A DNA stretch of 64,000 nucleotides from NCBI RefSeq assembly GCF_002250625.1, contig NZ_NMVQ01000034.1, positions 1 to 64,000 of the forward strand, read 5' to 3'. This DNA comes from Enemella dayhoffiae (GTDB taxonomy: Bacteria > Actinomycetota > Actinomycetes > Propionibacteriales > Propionibacteriaceae). This document shows, one piece after another, positions 37,000-44,654 of this stretch. The stretch's first letter is position 1; every line of letters starts with the position of its first letter. The translations under genes were made by a program, and so were the position numbers. The notes under the pieces were generated by a model. The model was not told where the DNA came from, made no database searches, and saw nothing but the letters and a program-made list of their open reading frames with translations.

Positions 37000-37027
37000 G
37001 CGACCGAGGAACGAGCGAGTCGAAGCC
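36994..37027. repeat. Dispersed GCTGAGCGA...GTCGAAGCC repeat at the iacI/iacC junction
   Basis: The 34-bp element begins GGCTGAGCGACCGAGG and ends GCGAGTCGAAGCC. It is related to the units at 13838-13870 and supplies the TGA stop of iacI (36997-36999). It lies 20 bp upstream of the iacC ATG. Confidence 0.75.
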
Positions 37028-37047
37028 AACAGAGCAAGGAGTAATCA

Positions 37048-38328
37048 ATGACCGTCGAACAACGTACCCGCGCCGCAGACCTGGTGTCGTCGGACCGAGT
37101 GGCGGGCCGGCTCTACACCGATCCGGAGATCTTCGCCGAGGAGATGCAGAAGATCTTCCACAAGACCTGGGTCTGGGTCGCCCATGAGAGTGAGATCCCC
37201 CAGCCCGGCAACTTCAAGACCACCTCGGTCGGCGGTGAGCCGGTGATCGTGGTGCGCGACCGCAAGGGCAACATCAACACCCTGCTGAACCGCTGTCGGC
37301 ACCGCGGCGCCACCGTCTGCGACCAGTCAAAGGGCAAGGCCAACGGCTTCACCTGCCCCTATCACAACTGGTCCTATGGCCTGGACGGCAAGCTGCGTGG
37401 TATCCCCTATCCCGACGGTTACGAGGGCGTGGTGGAGAAGGCCGACTTCCCGCTGGGCCGACTGCGCACCGAGTCCTATCTGGGCATGGTGTGGGCGACC
37501 TTCAACGAGGACGCCGAACCATTGGAGGACTTCCTGGGTGACGCCAAGCTGTGGATGGAGCGATTCTTCAAGCAGAGCAACGGTTATCCGACCAAGGTGA
37601 TCGGGGTGCACAAGTTCCGCTTCCGTGGCAACTGGAAGATCCAATTGGAGAACACCACCGACGGCTACCACTTCCCGATGGTGCACAAGTCGTGGATGGT
37701 CTCGGTCGACGCCGAGACCGCGGACATGATGTCGTTCATGAACGACCCGCAGGCGGTCACCCACGCCCTCGGAAACGGGCACAGCGTGGCCGTGATGGCG
37801 ACCGCCCACCTGGACCTGGACGAGGACGACGGCACCGAGGAGATCCAGCCGCGGTTCGCCCACCTGGTCGAGGCCCTGCGGGCCGACGGCTACGACGAGG
37901 CGAAGATCCGGCGGATCATGCGGTCGATGCACGGCTGCGGGTTCAACCTGAACACTTTCCCCAACGTGGCCATGAGTTCGGCCTTCTTCCGGGTGCTGAT
38001 CCCGATCTCGGTCGACGAGACCGAGATCTGGCACATGGCCCTGGGCATGGACGGCGGCCCTGAGATCGTCAACCAGGAACGGCTCCGGATCCATGAGCAC
38101 TTTCAGGGACCGTTCGGTTTCGGCTCCCCCGATGACGCCGAGGGCTGGGACCGGGTGCAGCTCGGGGCCCAGGCCGATCCGAGCATGCCGATCCTGGTCA
38201 ACCGCGGGCTGAACCGGGAGACCACCACCGACCAGGGGTGGCCGACGTCGCACGTGACCGACGAGTCGGGCATGCGGGAGGCGTACGCGATGTGGCAGCA
38301 GCTGATGAGTGCGGAGGATCAGAAGTGA
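37048..38328 (+). CDS. iacC: Rieske aromatic-ring dioxygenase, large subunit (IacC-like)
   Basis: 426 residues, AAGGAG before the ATG. The Rieske [2Fe-2S] motif CxH-x17-CxxH reads NRCRHRGATVCDQSKGK ... FTCPYHNWSYG (about residues 82-105). The mononuclear iron site has NTTDGYHFPMVHKSWM (two His) with the bridging Asp in the same segment. A C-terminal DPSMPILVNRGLNRE and TDESGMREAYAMWQQLM complete the alpha subunit. It works with the beta subunit encoded next and the reductase IacF. In the auxin pathway the IacCD oxygenase acts late, leading toward catechol. Substrate assignment is by gene order. Confidence 0.88.
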   Translation: MTVEQRTRAADLVSSDRVAGRLYTDPEIFAEEMQKIFHKTWVWVAHESEIPQPGNFKTTSVGGEPVIVVRDRKGNINTLLNRCRHRGATVCDQSKGKANGFTCPYHNWSYGLDGKLRGIPYPDGYEGVVEKADFPLGRLRTESYLGMVWATFNEDAEPLEDFLGDAKLWMERFFKQSNGYPTKVIGVHKFRFRGNWKIQLENTTDGYHFPMVHKSWMVSVDAETADMMSFMNDPQAVTHALGNGHSVAVMATAHLDLDEDDGTEEIQPRFAHLVEALRADGYDEAKIRRIMRSMHGCGFNLNTFPNVAMSSAFFRVLIPISVDETEIWHMALGMDGGPEIVNQERLRIHEHFQGPFGFGSPDDAEGWDRVQLGAQADPSMPILVNRGLNRETTTDQGWPTSHVTDESGMREAYAMWQQLMSAEDQK

Positions 38329-38825
38329 ACAACCAGCAAGGGATCGACCTGGCCGACGCCCGGGTGCAGCGAGCGATCGCGCTCGTCTGGCACGAGGCGG
38401 AACTGCTGGACGCGAAGGACTACCAGGCCTGGCAGGAGCTGTACACCGCCGAGGCGCACTACGTGATCCCGATCGACCCGGACACCGAGGACTTCGCCAC
38501 CGCCCTGAACATGGTCTATGACGATCACCGGATGCGGCGGATGCGGGTGGAGCGGATGGTGCAGGGGTACGCCCCCTCCGCGATCGCCGCGGCACGGACT
38601 GTGCGGACCCTGAACCGCTTCAGCACCACCGAGGTGACTGACGAGCAGGTGGTGCTCCGCTCTGCACAGATCGTCTGCTCCTACAAGCGGAACCGGCACG
38701 ACCTGCTCGCCGGCGAGGTCACCCACACCATCGCCCTGCGCGCCGACGGTGACCGGATCGCCGGCAAGGTGATCCGGTTGCTGAACAGCGAGGATGCGGT
38801 GAACGCGGCGGGATTCCTGCTGTGA
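38325..38825 (+). CDS. iacD: Aromatic-ring dioxygenase, small subunit (IacD-like)
   Basis: 166 residues from GTG at 38325, overlapping the iacC stop as GTGA with GGAGG upstream. The cone-shaped beta-subunit fold is recognisable: WHEAELLDAKDYQAWQELYTAEAHYVIPIDP, DDHRMRRMRVERMVQGYAPS, RTVRTLNRFSTTEV and VLRSAQIVCSYKRNRHDLLAGEVTHTIAL. It is a structural partner of the Rieske subunit and has no cofactor. Its stop overlaps the iacE start by 4 bp. Confidence 0.88.
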   Translation: MNNQQGIDLADARVQRAIALVWHEAELLDAKDYQAWQELYTAEAHYVIPIDPDTEDFATALNMVYDDHRMRRMRVERMVQGYAPSAIAAARTVRTLNRFSTTEVTDEQVVLRSAQIVCSYKRNRHDLLAGEVTHTIALRADGDRIAGKVIRLLNSEDAVNAAGFLL

Positions 38826-39565
38826 GCGCAGGGATCGCGGTCGTCACCGGTGGTGCCGGCGGGATGGGTGAGCACATCGCCCGCCGGTTGGCCGGGGCCG
38901 GAAACCGGGTGCTGGTCACCGACCTGGATGAGGCGGCCGCCCGGCGGGTGGCCGAGGAGTTGGACCCGAGCGGTGAACGGGTGGCCGGGGCCCGGTTGGA
39001 CGTGTCCAGCCGGGACGACTTCGAGGCCGTGGCAGCGCAGGTGCGCGACCGCTGGGGCGTACCGACGGTGTTGGTGAACAATGCCGCTGTCACCCAGGCG
39101 GCGGACCTGATGACGTTGTCCGCCGAGGACTTCCGCCGCGTGCTGGACGTGAACACCAGCAGCGTCTTTATGGGCTGCCAGGTGTTCGGGGCCCAGATGG
39201 CCGAGGCCGGCTATGGACGGATCGTCAACATGGCCTCCCTGGCCGGGCAGAACGGTGGGACGGCCACCGGCGGCCACTACGCCGCCTCGAAGGGCGCGAT
39301 CCTCACCCTGACGAAGGTGTTCGCCCGTGAGCTGGCCGGCAAGGGGGTCACTGTGAATGCGATCTCCCCCGGACCGCACGACCTTCCGGTGGTGCACCGC
39401 ACGGTGCCGGCGGACAAGCTCGCCGCCGTCGTGGCCGGGATCCCGGTCGGGCGGTTGGGCAACCCGGCGTTCATCGCCGACGTCGTCGCACTGCTCGCCT
39501 CCGAGGGGGCGGCCTTCGTCACCGGCGCCTGCTGGGACGTCAACGGCGGGCTCTACGTCCGCTGA
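38822..39565 (+). CDS. iacE: Short-chain dehydrogenase/reductase (IacE-like)
   Basis: 247 residues from GTG at 38822. Classical SDR: NAD(P) site VVTGGAGGMGEHIARRLAGAG, NNAAVTQAADL, catalytic Tyr/Lys in GHYAASKGAILTLTK, then ISPGPHDLPVVH and VTGACWDVNGGLYV at the end. The PGPHD variant of the usual PGxxxT loop may alter cofactor contacts. IacE in the literature reduces or oxidises an early hydroxylated indole-acetate intermediate. It is coupled to iacD by overlap. A 64-bp gap, with a 21-bp imperfect direct repeat (GTTGCA...CCACCGAC twice), separates it from iacF. Confidence 0.85.
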   Translation: MSAGIAVVTGGAGGMGEHIARRLAGAGNRVLVTDLDEAAARRVAEELDPSGERVAGARLDVSSRDDFEAVAAQVRDRWGVPTVLVNNAAVTQAADLMTLSAEDFRRVLDVNTSSVFMGCQVFGAQMAEAGYGRIVNMASLAGQNGGTATGGHYAASKGAILTLTKVFARELAGKGVTVNAISPGPHDLPVVHRTVPADKLAAVVAGIPVGRLGNPAFIADVVALLASEGAAFVTGACWDVNGGLYVR

Positions 39566-39629
39566 GCAGACGGTTGCAGTTCCACCGACCCGGGGTTGCA
39601 CCTCCACCGACACAGGAAAGGGATCCGCG

Positions 39630-40580
39630 ATGAAGCTGATCGATGTCAAGGTTGCCGAGATCATCGACGAGACGCCGACGGTCAAGTCGATCCGGTTCGT
39701 CCGGGCCGACGGCCTGCCCCTCGGGGTCTATCAGGCCGGTGCGCACGTGGACGTGGTCGGCCCAACCGCGATCACGCGGCAGTACTCCCTGTGCAGCACC
39801 CCGGATGACCCGGAGTCCTACACGGTCGCGGTGAAGCGTGAGGACAAGTCGCGTGGCGGGTCTGTGGCCCTGCACGAGCTCAAGGTCGGCGACAGCCTGC
39901 AGATCAGCGAACCGCGCAACCTGCTCGCGGTGGACCTGTCGGCGAGCCACCACGTGCTGTTGGCCGCCGGGATCGGAATCACCCCGATGCTGTCGATGGC
40001 CCGCTGGCTGGACGTGCACGGTCACTCCTTCGACCTGCACTACTTCGCGCGCAGTCACGAGGACGCGGCCTTCCTGCCGCTGTTGCAGGAGCGCTGCCCG
40101 GAAAAGCTGCACACCCACCTCGGGCTAGCACCGGAGGAGCACGAGCCGGCGCTGGCCGCCTCGCTGAGCGGCCTGCCCGACGGCAGCCACGTCTACCTGT
40201 GTGGCCCCGGGGTGTTCATGGACCTGGTTCGCCGGGTGGCCGAGCGGTTCGTCCCCGAGGAGCACATCCACCAGGAGAGCTTCGTGGCCGACGAGCAGCC
40301 GGATGCCAGCGAGAACACCGCCTTCGAGGTGGAGTTCGAAGGCGATACCTATCCGATCCCGGCCGATCGCAGCATTGTCGAGGTGCTGCAGGAGAACGGC
40401 GTCGACGTCGATACCTCCTGCCAGGAAGGAATTTGCGGGACCTGCATCATGTCGGTTCTCGAGGGCACCCCGGAACACCGCGACAACGTGCTCACCAAGT
40501 CGGAGAAGGCGGCCAACGAGACCATGGCGGTGTGTGTCTCCCGCGCGAAGACCCCGAAACTGGTCCTCGACTATTTCTGA
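39630..40580 (+). CDS. iacF: Dioxygenase reductase with C-terminal [2Fe-2S] ferredoxin (IacF-like)
   Basis: 316 residues from ATG at 39630; the earlier open frame overlaps iacE and is not used. The phthalate-dioxygenase-reductase order is seen: FMN-binding barrel (RQYSLCSTPDD, VALHELKVGDSLQISEPRN), NAD domain (HVLLAAGIGITPMLSMA, HVYLCGPGVFMDLVRRV) and a plant-type ferredoxin at about residues 230-316 with cysteines in DTSCQEGICGTCIMSV and MAVCVSRA. It passes electrons from NADH to the IacCD oxygenase. Last gene of the plus-strand iac operon and convergent with the response regulator. Confidence 0.9.
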   Translation: MKLIDVKVAEIIDETPTVKSIRFVRADGLPLGVYQAGAHVDVVGPTAITRQYSLCSTPDDPESYTVAVKREDKSRGGSVALHELKVGDSLQISEPRNLLAVDLSASHHVLLAAGIGITPMLSMARWLDVHGHSFDLHYFARSHEDAAFLPLLQERCPEKLHTHLGLAPEEHEPALAASLSGLPDGSHVYLCGPGVFMDLVRRVAERFVPEEHIHQESFVADEQPDASENTAFEVEFEGDTYPIPADRSIVEVLQENGVDVDTSCQEGICGTCIMSVLEGTPEHRDNVLTKSEKAANETMAVCVSRAKTPKLVLDYF

Positions 40581-40594
40581 GGGGTCCGGACCCC
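40581..40594. terminator. Palindrome between convergent iacF and the response regulator
   Basis: GGGGTCCGGACCCC, a perfect 14-bp palindrome starting right after the iacF stop codon, lies in the 19-bp space between the two stops. As a hairpin it gives a short 4-5 bp stem, so it may serve as a weak bidirectional terminator or as a protein site. Confidence 0.4.
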
Positions 40595-40599
40595 TGCCG

Positions 40600-41220
40600 T
40601 CACTCCGGGATCGTCGCGCCGTAGCGGAGCACGTCGCGGACCAGGGTGTTGATCGACTCGGCGTCGGTCTTCTGCTTGATCCGCGCACGGTGCACGTCGA
40701 CGGTCTTGACGCTCATGCCGAGGCGTCGGGCGATGTTCTGGCTGGGCAGGCCCTCGACGACCAGGCGCAGGATGTCGCGCTCACGCGGGGTCAGCGAGTC
40801 GACCTTCTGCTGCACGTCGTGGCGCTGCAGATGGTCCTCGAACCGCTCGCGGGCGGTTTCGATCCCCGACTGCACCACCTCGAGCAGGTGCTGCGGTTCA
40901 TAGGGCTTCTCCAGGAAGTCGATCGCCCCGCGCTGCATGCTGCGCACCGACATCTTGATATCGCCGTGGGCGGAGACGAAGATGATCGCCACGTGCGGGA
41001 TCTCCTCGTTGAGCACCTCCTGCAACCTGGTCCCGCTCATCCTGGGCATCCGCACATCCAGCACCAGCAACGCGGGGTGGGACCCGTCATAGGTCCGCAG
41101 GAACTCGTCGGCAGAGTCACAGGTCATCGCCTCGATCCCTGTGCTGCCGAGCAACCAGGACGCCGACTCCAGCAGCTCGGGGTCGTCGTCAACGACGTAG
41201 ACCACCGGTTCAGGCGGCAT
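40600..41220 (-). CDS. FixJ/NarL-type response regulator
   Basis: 206 residues from ATG at 41220. Receiver domain: VVYVVDDDPELLES (acidic pocket), phosphoacceptor Asp in LLVLDVRMPRMSG, IIFVSAHGDIKMSVRSMQRGAIDFLEKPYE (Thr/Ser and Lys switch residues). A linker leads to a LuxR-type output HTH: LTPRERDILRLVVEGLPSQNIARRLGMSVKTVDVHRARIKQK. The HGDIKMSVRSMQRGAIDFLEKP pattern is FixJ/StyR/TodT-like. With the FixL-like kinase 6 kb away it probably forms the inducer system of the iac genes. Its start overlaps the end of the 97-residue protein by 11 bp, in an operon led by the amidase gene. Confidence 0.9.
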   Translation of the reverse strand: MPPEPVVYVVDDDPELLESASWLLGSTGIEAMTCDSADEFLRTYDGSHPALLVLDVRMPRMSGTRLQEVLNEEIPHVAIIFVSAHGDIKMSVRSMQRGAIDFLEKPYEPQHLLEVVQSGIETARERFEDHLQRHDVQQKVDSLTPRERDILRLVVEGLPSQNIARRLGMSVKTVDVHRARIKQKTDAESINTLVRDVLRYGATIPE

Positions 41221-41503
41221 CGCTGCCACCGTCGCGCCAGCGGGCCTCGGCGGTCCAGTAGTCGACCCCCGCTGCGCTCCTGCCGTGCTTCCACTCGGTG
41301 GTTCGTTCCAGTTCCGGTTCCATCTTGGCGATCGAGAGGTCGGCCGCCTCGGGTCCGTCGGCCTCGACACCCCAGTGCACCCAGTTGACCTCACGTCCGG
41401 CGTGGTCGTGCACGAACAGGTCCACGTGCCGCCAGCCGTAGTGGAGGTTGTCCACATAGCAGGTGAGGAACATCCGATGGTGTTCGGTCGGCCGGGGTTT
41501 CAT
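41210..41503 (-). CDS. Uncharacterised 97-residue protein between amidase and response regulator
   Basis: ATG at 41503 is preceded by GGAGAG. The sequence MKPRPTEHHRMFLTCYVDNL continues HYGWRHVDLFVHDHAGREVNWVHWGV and ends RSAAGVDYWTAEARWRDGGS. It is soluble, rich in His and Trp (HYGWRHVDLFVHDH, WVHWG, DYWTAEARW), and has one Cys. I recognise no family. It is translated from the same message as the amidase and overlaps the response regulator gene, so it is either a pathway protein (perhaps an aromatic-binding or isomerase-like accessory) or part of signalling. It deserves attention as an unassigned member of the island. Confidence 0.72.
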   Translation of the reverse strand: MKPRPTEHHRMFLTCYVDNLHYGWRHVDLFVHDHAGREVNWVHWGVEADGPEAADLSIAKMEPELERTTEWKHGRSAAGVDYWTAEARWRDGGSDAA

Positions 41504-41541
41504 GGTCTCTCCTCCACATCGTCGTGCTCGAACTCGTCGGC

Positions 41542-42822
41542 TCAGGTGTCGGTCCGCTGACCGGCGAGGCCGGTCTCGAGGAGCTCGCCCATCCGGAACA
41601 GCTCCCCCTCCGCCCCGGGTTGCCCGATCAGCTGGATCCCCAGCGGCAGCCCCGCCGCGGTGCGTACCCCCGGCACGGTGACCACGGGCAACCCGAGCGC
41701 CTGCCACGGCCGGCTGAGCACCGGCGAACCGGTCGCCGAGATCCCCTCCGGTGCGGCTCCCAACGCCGCCGGTCCGATGATCAGACCGCCCCCTGAAATC
41801 ATCGCCGCCAGATGGACCCGGGAACGGTCCCGCCGATACAACGCGTGCTGATGCTCGTCAGCACTGATCCCGCTCCCCCGGCGCAGCAACTCGGCCAACG
41901 GCTGGCTCACCTCATCGATCCGCTCCAGCACGTCCGCCCGCTCCCGTACGGCCTCGTAGGCCATGATCACGGTGTGGTCGACGGCCAGGCTGCGCACGTG
42001 GTCGTCCCAGTCGAGCTCGGCGACCTCGACGCCGGCCTCCCGCAGCACCTGCACCGCGCGATCCACCGCCTGCTGCATCCGCGGCTCGATCTCGTCGAGC
42101 TCCGATCCGCGCCAGACCAGCACCCGCCCCCCGGAGGTGACCGGGTCGGTCCCGGTGAACGCCGACCAAGCGTACGCCAGGTCCGCCACCCGGCGGGTCA
42201 GCAACCCCAACGAGTCAAGAGATTCGCTGAGGCCGGTGATGCCGGCCAGGTCGGTGCTGCCGTGTGCCAGCACCATGCCGGCCACACCGCAGAAGGAGGC
42301 TGGGCGGGTGAGGGACCCCGCGGTCTGACTGCCCAGCGCCAGCGGAACCATCCCCGCGGCGACCGCGGCTGCCGAACCGCTTGAGGAACCACCGGGGGTG
42401 TGCCCCGGGGCGTTGGGGTTGTGGGTCGGTCCGGGCGCGAAATAGGCGTACTCGGTGGTCACCGTCTTGCCCTGCACCAGCGCGCCCAGCGATTCCAGGG
42501 CGCGTACGCAGGCGGCGGACTCGGCGACCGGGTCGGGTGAGGTGATCGTGCTGCCGCATCGGGTCGGCAGCCCGGCGACATCGATGATGTCCTTGACGGC
42601 AAGGGGAATTCCCAACAGCGGGAGCTCTCCCTGCCGCTGCTCCAGCTCGGCCAGGTCCTGCTCGATCCGCTCCGAGGGGCAGACAAACGCGTGCCACCGA
42701 TGGTCGTACTGGCCGATCCGTCGCTCTGATTCCCGACTCGGTTCGGCCAGCGGCAACTCTCCGCTGTGCAACGCTGCGACCCATTCGGCCAGGGGACGGT
42801 CCCAGATCGCGTCGATTCGCAC
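41542..42822 (-). CDS. iacH: Amidase-signature hydrolase (IacH-like)
   Basis: 426 residues from the GTG at 42822, which follows GGAGGG; the longer frame to 42954 runs into the promoter region. The amidase triad is complete: Lys in GIPLAVKDIIDVAGLPT, Ser in GHTPGGSSSGSAAAVAAGMV and SQTAGSLTRPASFCG. The C-terminus GLPLGIQLIGQPGAEGELFRMGELLE is typical. IacH in auxin-degradation clusters is such an amidase-family protein with a poorly defined step. The gene is divergent from the MFS permease, shares a motif-rich 166-bp promoter region with it, and heads a unit with the 97-residue protein and the response regulator. Confidence 0.8.
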   Translation of the reverse strand: MRIDAIWDRPLAEWVAALHSGELPLAEPSRESERRIGQYDHRWHAFVCPSERIEQDLAELEQRQGELPLLGIPLAVKDIIDVAGLPTRCGSTITSPDPVAESAACVRALESLGALVQGKTVTTEYAYFAPGPTHNPNAPGHTPGGSSSGSAAAVAAGMVPLALGSQTAGSLTRPASFCGVAGMVLAHGSTDLAGITGLSESLDSLGLLTRRVADLAYAWSAFTGTDPVTSGGRVLVWRGSELDEIEPRMQQAVDRAVQVLREAGVEVAELDWDDHVRSLAVDHTVIMAYEAVRERADVLERIDEVSQPLAELLRRGSGISADEHQHALYRRDRSRVHLAAMISGGGLIIGPAALGAAPEGISATGSPVLSRPWQALGLPVVTVPGVRTAAGLPLGIQLIGQPGAEGELFRMGELLETGLAGQRTDT

Positions 42823-42872
42823 CCGAATCCCTCCCTCGCCTCCATCCTGCCCAAAATCCTCAGGGCAGGAAA

Positions 42873-42918
42873 GTAAAGGATTCCCGACTATCGATGTAGG
42901 GAGACCCCTTCCTAGGCT
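42873..42918. promoter_or_regulatory. Divergent promoter region of amidase and permease with repeated iac motif
   Basis: GTAAAGGATTCCC at 42873-42885 and GTAGGGAGACCCCTT at 42896-42910 resemble the iacA upstream site GTAGGGGATTTCCTT at 34751. The second site runs into TTCCTAGGCTGC (42909-42920), the same string that precedes iacA. The distance from GTARRGG to TTCCTAGGCT is 57 bp at iacA and 36 bp here, a 21-bp (two helical turn) difference. Confidence 0.45.
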
Positions 42919-42988
42919 GCCGAACGACAGCCCGGTCCGACCCCAACCAGGCACCGTCTCATCGCAGAGACCGACCTAAGGAGACCTC

Positions 42989-44452
42989 GTGTCCGCACCT
43001 ACGGACCACCGAACCACGACCCCTCCGCGTGCCCGCGGTCGGATGTCGACCCGCGCCTGGATCATCACCGGAATGCTCGTGCTGTTCCAGATCGTCGCCT
43101 TCGCCGACAAGGCCGTGCTGGGCCTGGTGGCCCCCAAGGCGATGCCCGACCTAGGGATCACCCCGGTCCAGTTCGGCTTCATCGGCAGCGCCTTCTTCTT
43201 CCTCTATGCCGTGGTGTCCATCATCACCGGCTTCCTCGCCAGCCGCTTCTCGGTCAAGTGGATCATCCTCGTCATGGGCGTGGTCTGGGCCGTGATGCAA
43301 TTCCCGATGCTGATCGGTGGCGGTGCCGCTGCCCTGCTCATCACCCGCATCATCCTGGGCGGCGCCGAAGGACCGGCGACCGCCATGTCGCTGACCTCGG
43401 CCCACGGTTGGTTCGAACCCAAGAAGCGCGCCCTGCCGAGCAACCTGATCGCCGCCGGTTCCACCCTGGGGCCCGTCGTGGCCGCACCGGTCCTGGCCTG
43501 GGTGATCGTCGCCTGGGGCTGGCGGTGGGCCTTCGGCTTCCTCGGCATCGTCGGGCTCGCCTGGGTCATCGCCTGGTTGATCCTCGGCGGGGACGGCCCG
43601 TACGCCGGAAGCGGACGCCGGGTGACCCGCGACGAGACGGTCGACTCCCTGGCCGGTGTCGACAACGTCGCGGGCGCTGACGCCGACGAGGTCAGCGACC
43701 ATCAGGCCGGCACCGACGAGGCCACCCGCGTCGACGGCTACCAGCCGGTCAAAGTCTGGGCCGCACTCGCCAACCTCACCTTCCTCGCGGCCGTGATCGG
43801 CGGGCTGTCCAACTTCTGGGTGCAGGGCTTCCTCACCACCTGGCTGCCGCAATATCTCAACGCCGTGGTGGGACTCTCGCTGCCCCAGGTGGGTCTGGTG
43901 ACCACCTTCCCGTGGCTGATCGGCGCCGGGGTGCTGCTGCTGCTCGGCGTGATCGGTCAACGGCTGCTCAAGCGCGGTCGCAGCGTCCAGGCGGCGATCT
44001 CGGTGCCGTTCGGGCTGGCCGCGGTGATCGCGGGCGTCTCGTTCCTGACCGTGCCGCACACCAGCGGGGTGCTGGCCGTGGCACTGCTCTCCATCGCGGG
44101 CGGCTGCTCGCTGGCCTATCCGATGACCGCTTCGGCGCTGGGCTATGTGGTCGGCCCGAAGCAGCGACCGATCCTGATGGCGACGCTGGGCGGGGTCGCA
44201 TCGGTGGGTGCCATCATCTCCCCCACCCTGGTCGGCTGGCTGATGACCAACGCCGGCTATGTCGCACCGCCGAAGGGTCAGCCCATCCCGCCGGCCATGG
44301 TCGAGGCCATGGCGAACGGGGTGAACCAGGCGTACACGATCACCGGGGTGGTGCTGCTCGTCGGCGGGTTGATGGCAGCCTTCCTGCTCCGGCCGGGACC
44401 GACCGGGCTTCGTCTCCAGCAGCGCCACCTCAAGGCGGACGTGCACAGCTGA
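42989..44452 (+). CDS. MFS permease, probable aromatic-acid uptake
   Basis: 487 residues, GTG at 42989 with AAGGAG upstream. Twelve membrane segments are predicted, split by a long hydrophilic central loop (RRVTRDETVDSLAGVDNVAG... to RVDGY). The N-terminal half contains FADKAVLGLVAPKAMPDLGI, FIGSAFFFLYAVVSIITGFL and RIILGGAEGPATAMSLTSAHGWFEPKKRA, the RxxxGxxxG/A pattern of anion:cation-symporter-type MFS proteins that carry organic and aromatic acids. Its place between iacH and the iacG-like gene suggests uptake of indole-3-acetate or a relative. It is followed by a strong hairpin terminator. Confidence 0.85.
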   Translation: MSAPTDHRTTTPPRARGRMSTRAWIITGMLVLFQIVAFADKAVLGLVAPKAMPDLGITPVQFGFIGSAFFFLYAVVSIITGFLASRFSVKWIILVMGVVWAVMQFPMLIGGGAAALLITRIILGGAEGPATAMSLTSAHGWFEPKKRALPSNLIAAGSTLGPVVAAPVLAWVIVAWGWRWAFGFLGIVGLAWVIAWLILGGDGPYAGSGRRVTRDETVDSLAGVDNVAGADADEVSDHQAGTDEATRVDGYQPVKVWAALANLTFLAAVIGGLSNFWVQGFLTTWLPQYLNAVVGLSLPQVGLVTTFPWLIGAGVLLLLGVIGQRLLKRGRSVQAAISVPFGLAAVIAGVSFLTVPHTSGVLAVALLSIAGGCSLAYPMTASALGYVVGPKQRPILMATLGGVASVGAIISPTLVGWLMTNAGYVAPPKGQPIPPAMVEAMANGVNQAYTITGVVLLVGGLMAAFLLRPGPTGLRLQQRHLKADVHS

Positions 44453-44464
44453 CGATTCCGAAGG

Positions 44465-44506
44465 CGATCCGTCCGCACCCACCGAAACGTGGGTGCGGGC
44501 GGATCG
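44465..44506 (+). terminator. Strong hairpin terminator after the permease gene
   Basis: CGATCCGTCCGCACCCAC (44465-44482) pairs with GTGGGTGCGGGCGGATCG (44489-44506) over 18 bp with one G-T position, and the loop is CGAAAC. It starts 12 bp after the stop codon. Confidence 0.8.
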
Positions 44507-44548
44507 TCGCATTCCAAGCCCTTTCGAAACGCTCGGAATCTATATCAG

Positions 44549-44561
44549 GTAAAGATTTCTC
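44549..44561 (+). promoter_or_regulatory. Possible third iac motif before the flavin-reductase gene
   Basis: GTAAAGATTTCTC at 44549-44561 is related to the sites before iacA and the permease (consensus GTARRG(G)ATTYCC) and lies about 94 bp before the ATG at 44655. The string GGGCTCA just downstream (44576) also occurs near the iacA promoter (34801). Confidence 0.35.
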
Positions 44562-44654
44562 GCGTGGCAACTGCAGGGCTCACCTGACACTCTTGGTGGT
44601 GGGACCTCCCCGGACGGAGCAGCGGCTCCCCGTGATCCTGAACAGGAGTCAACG

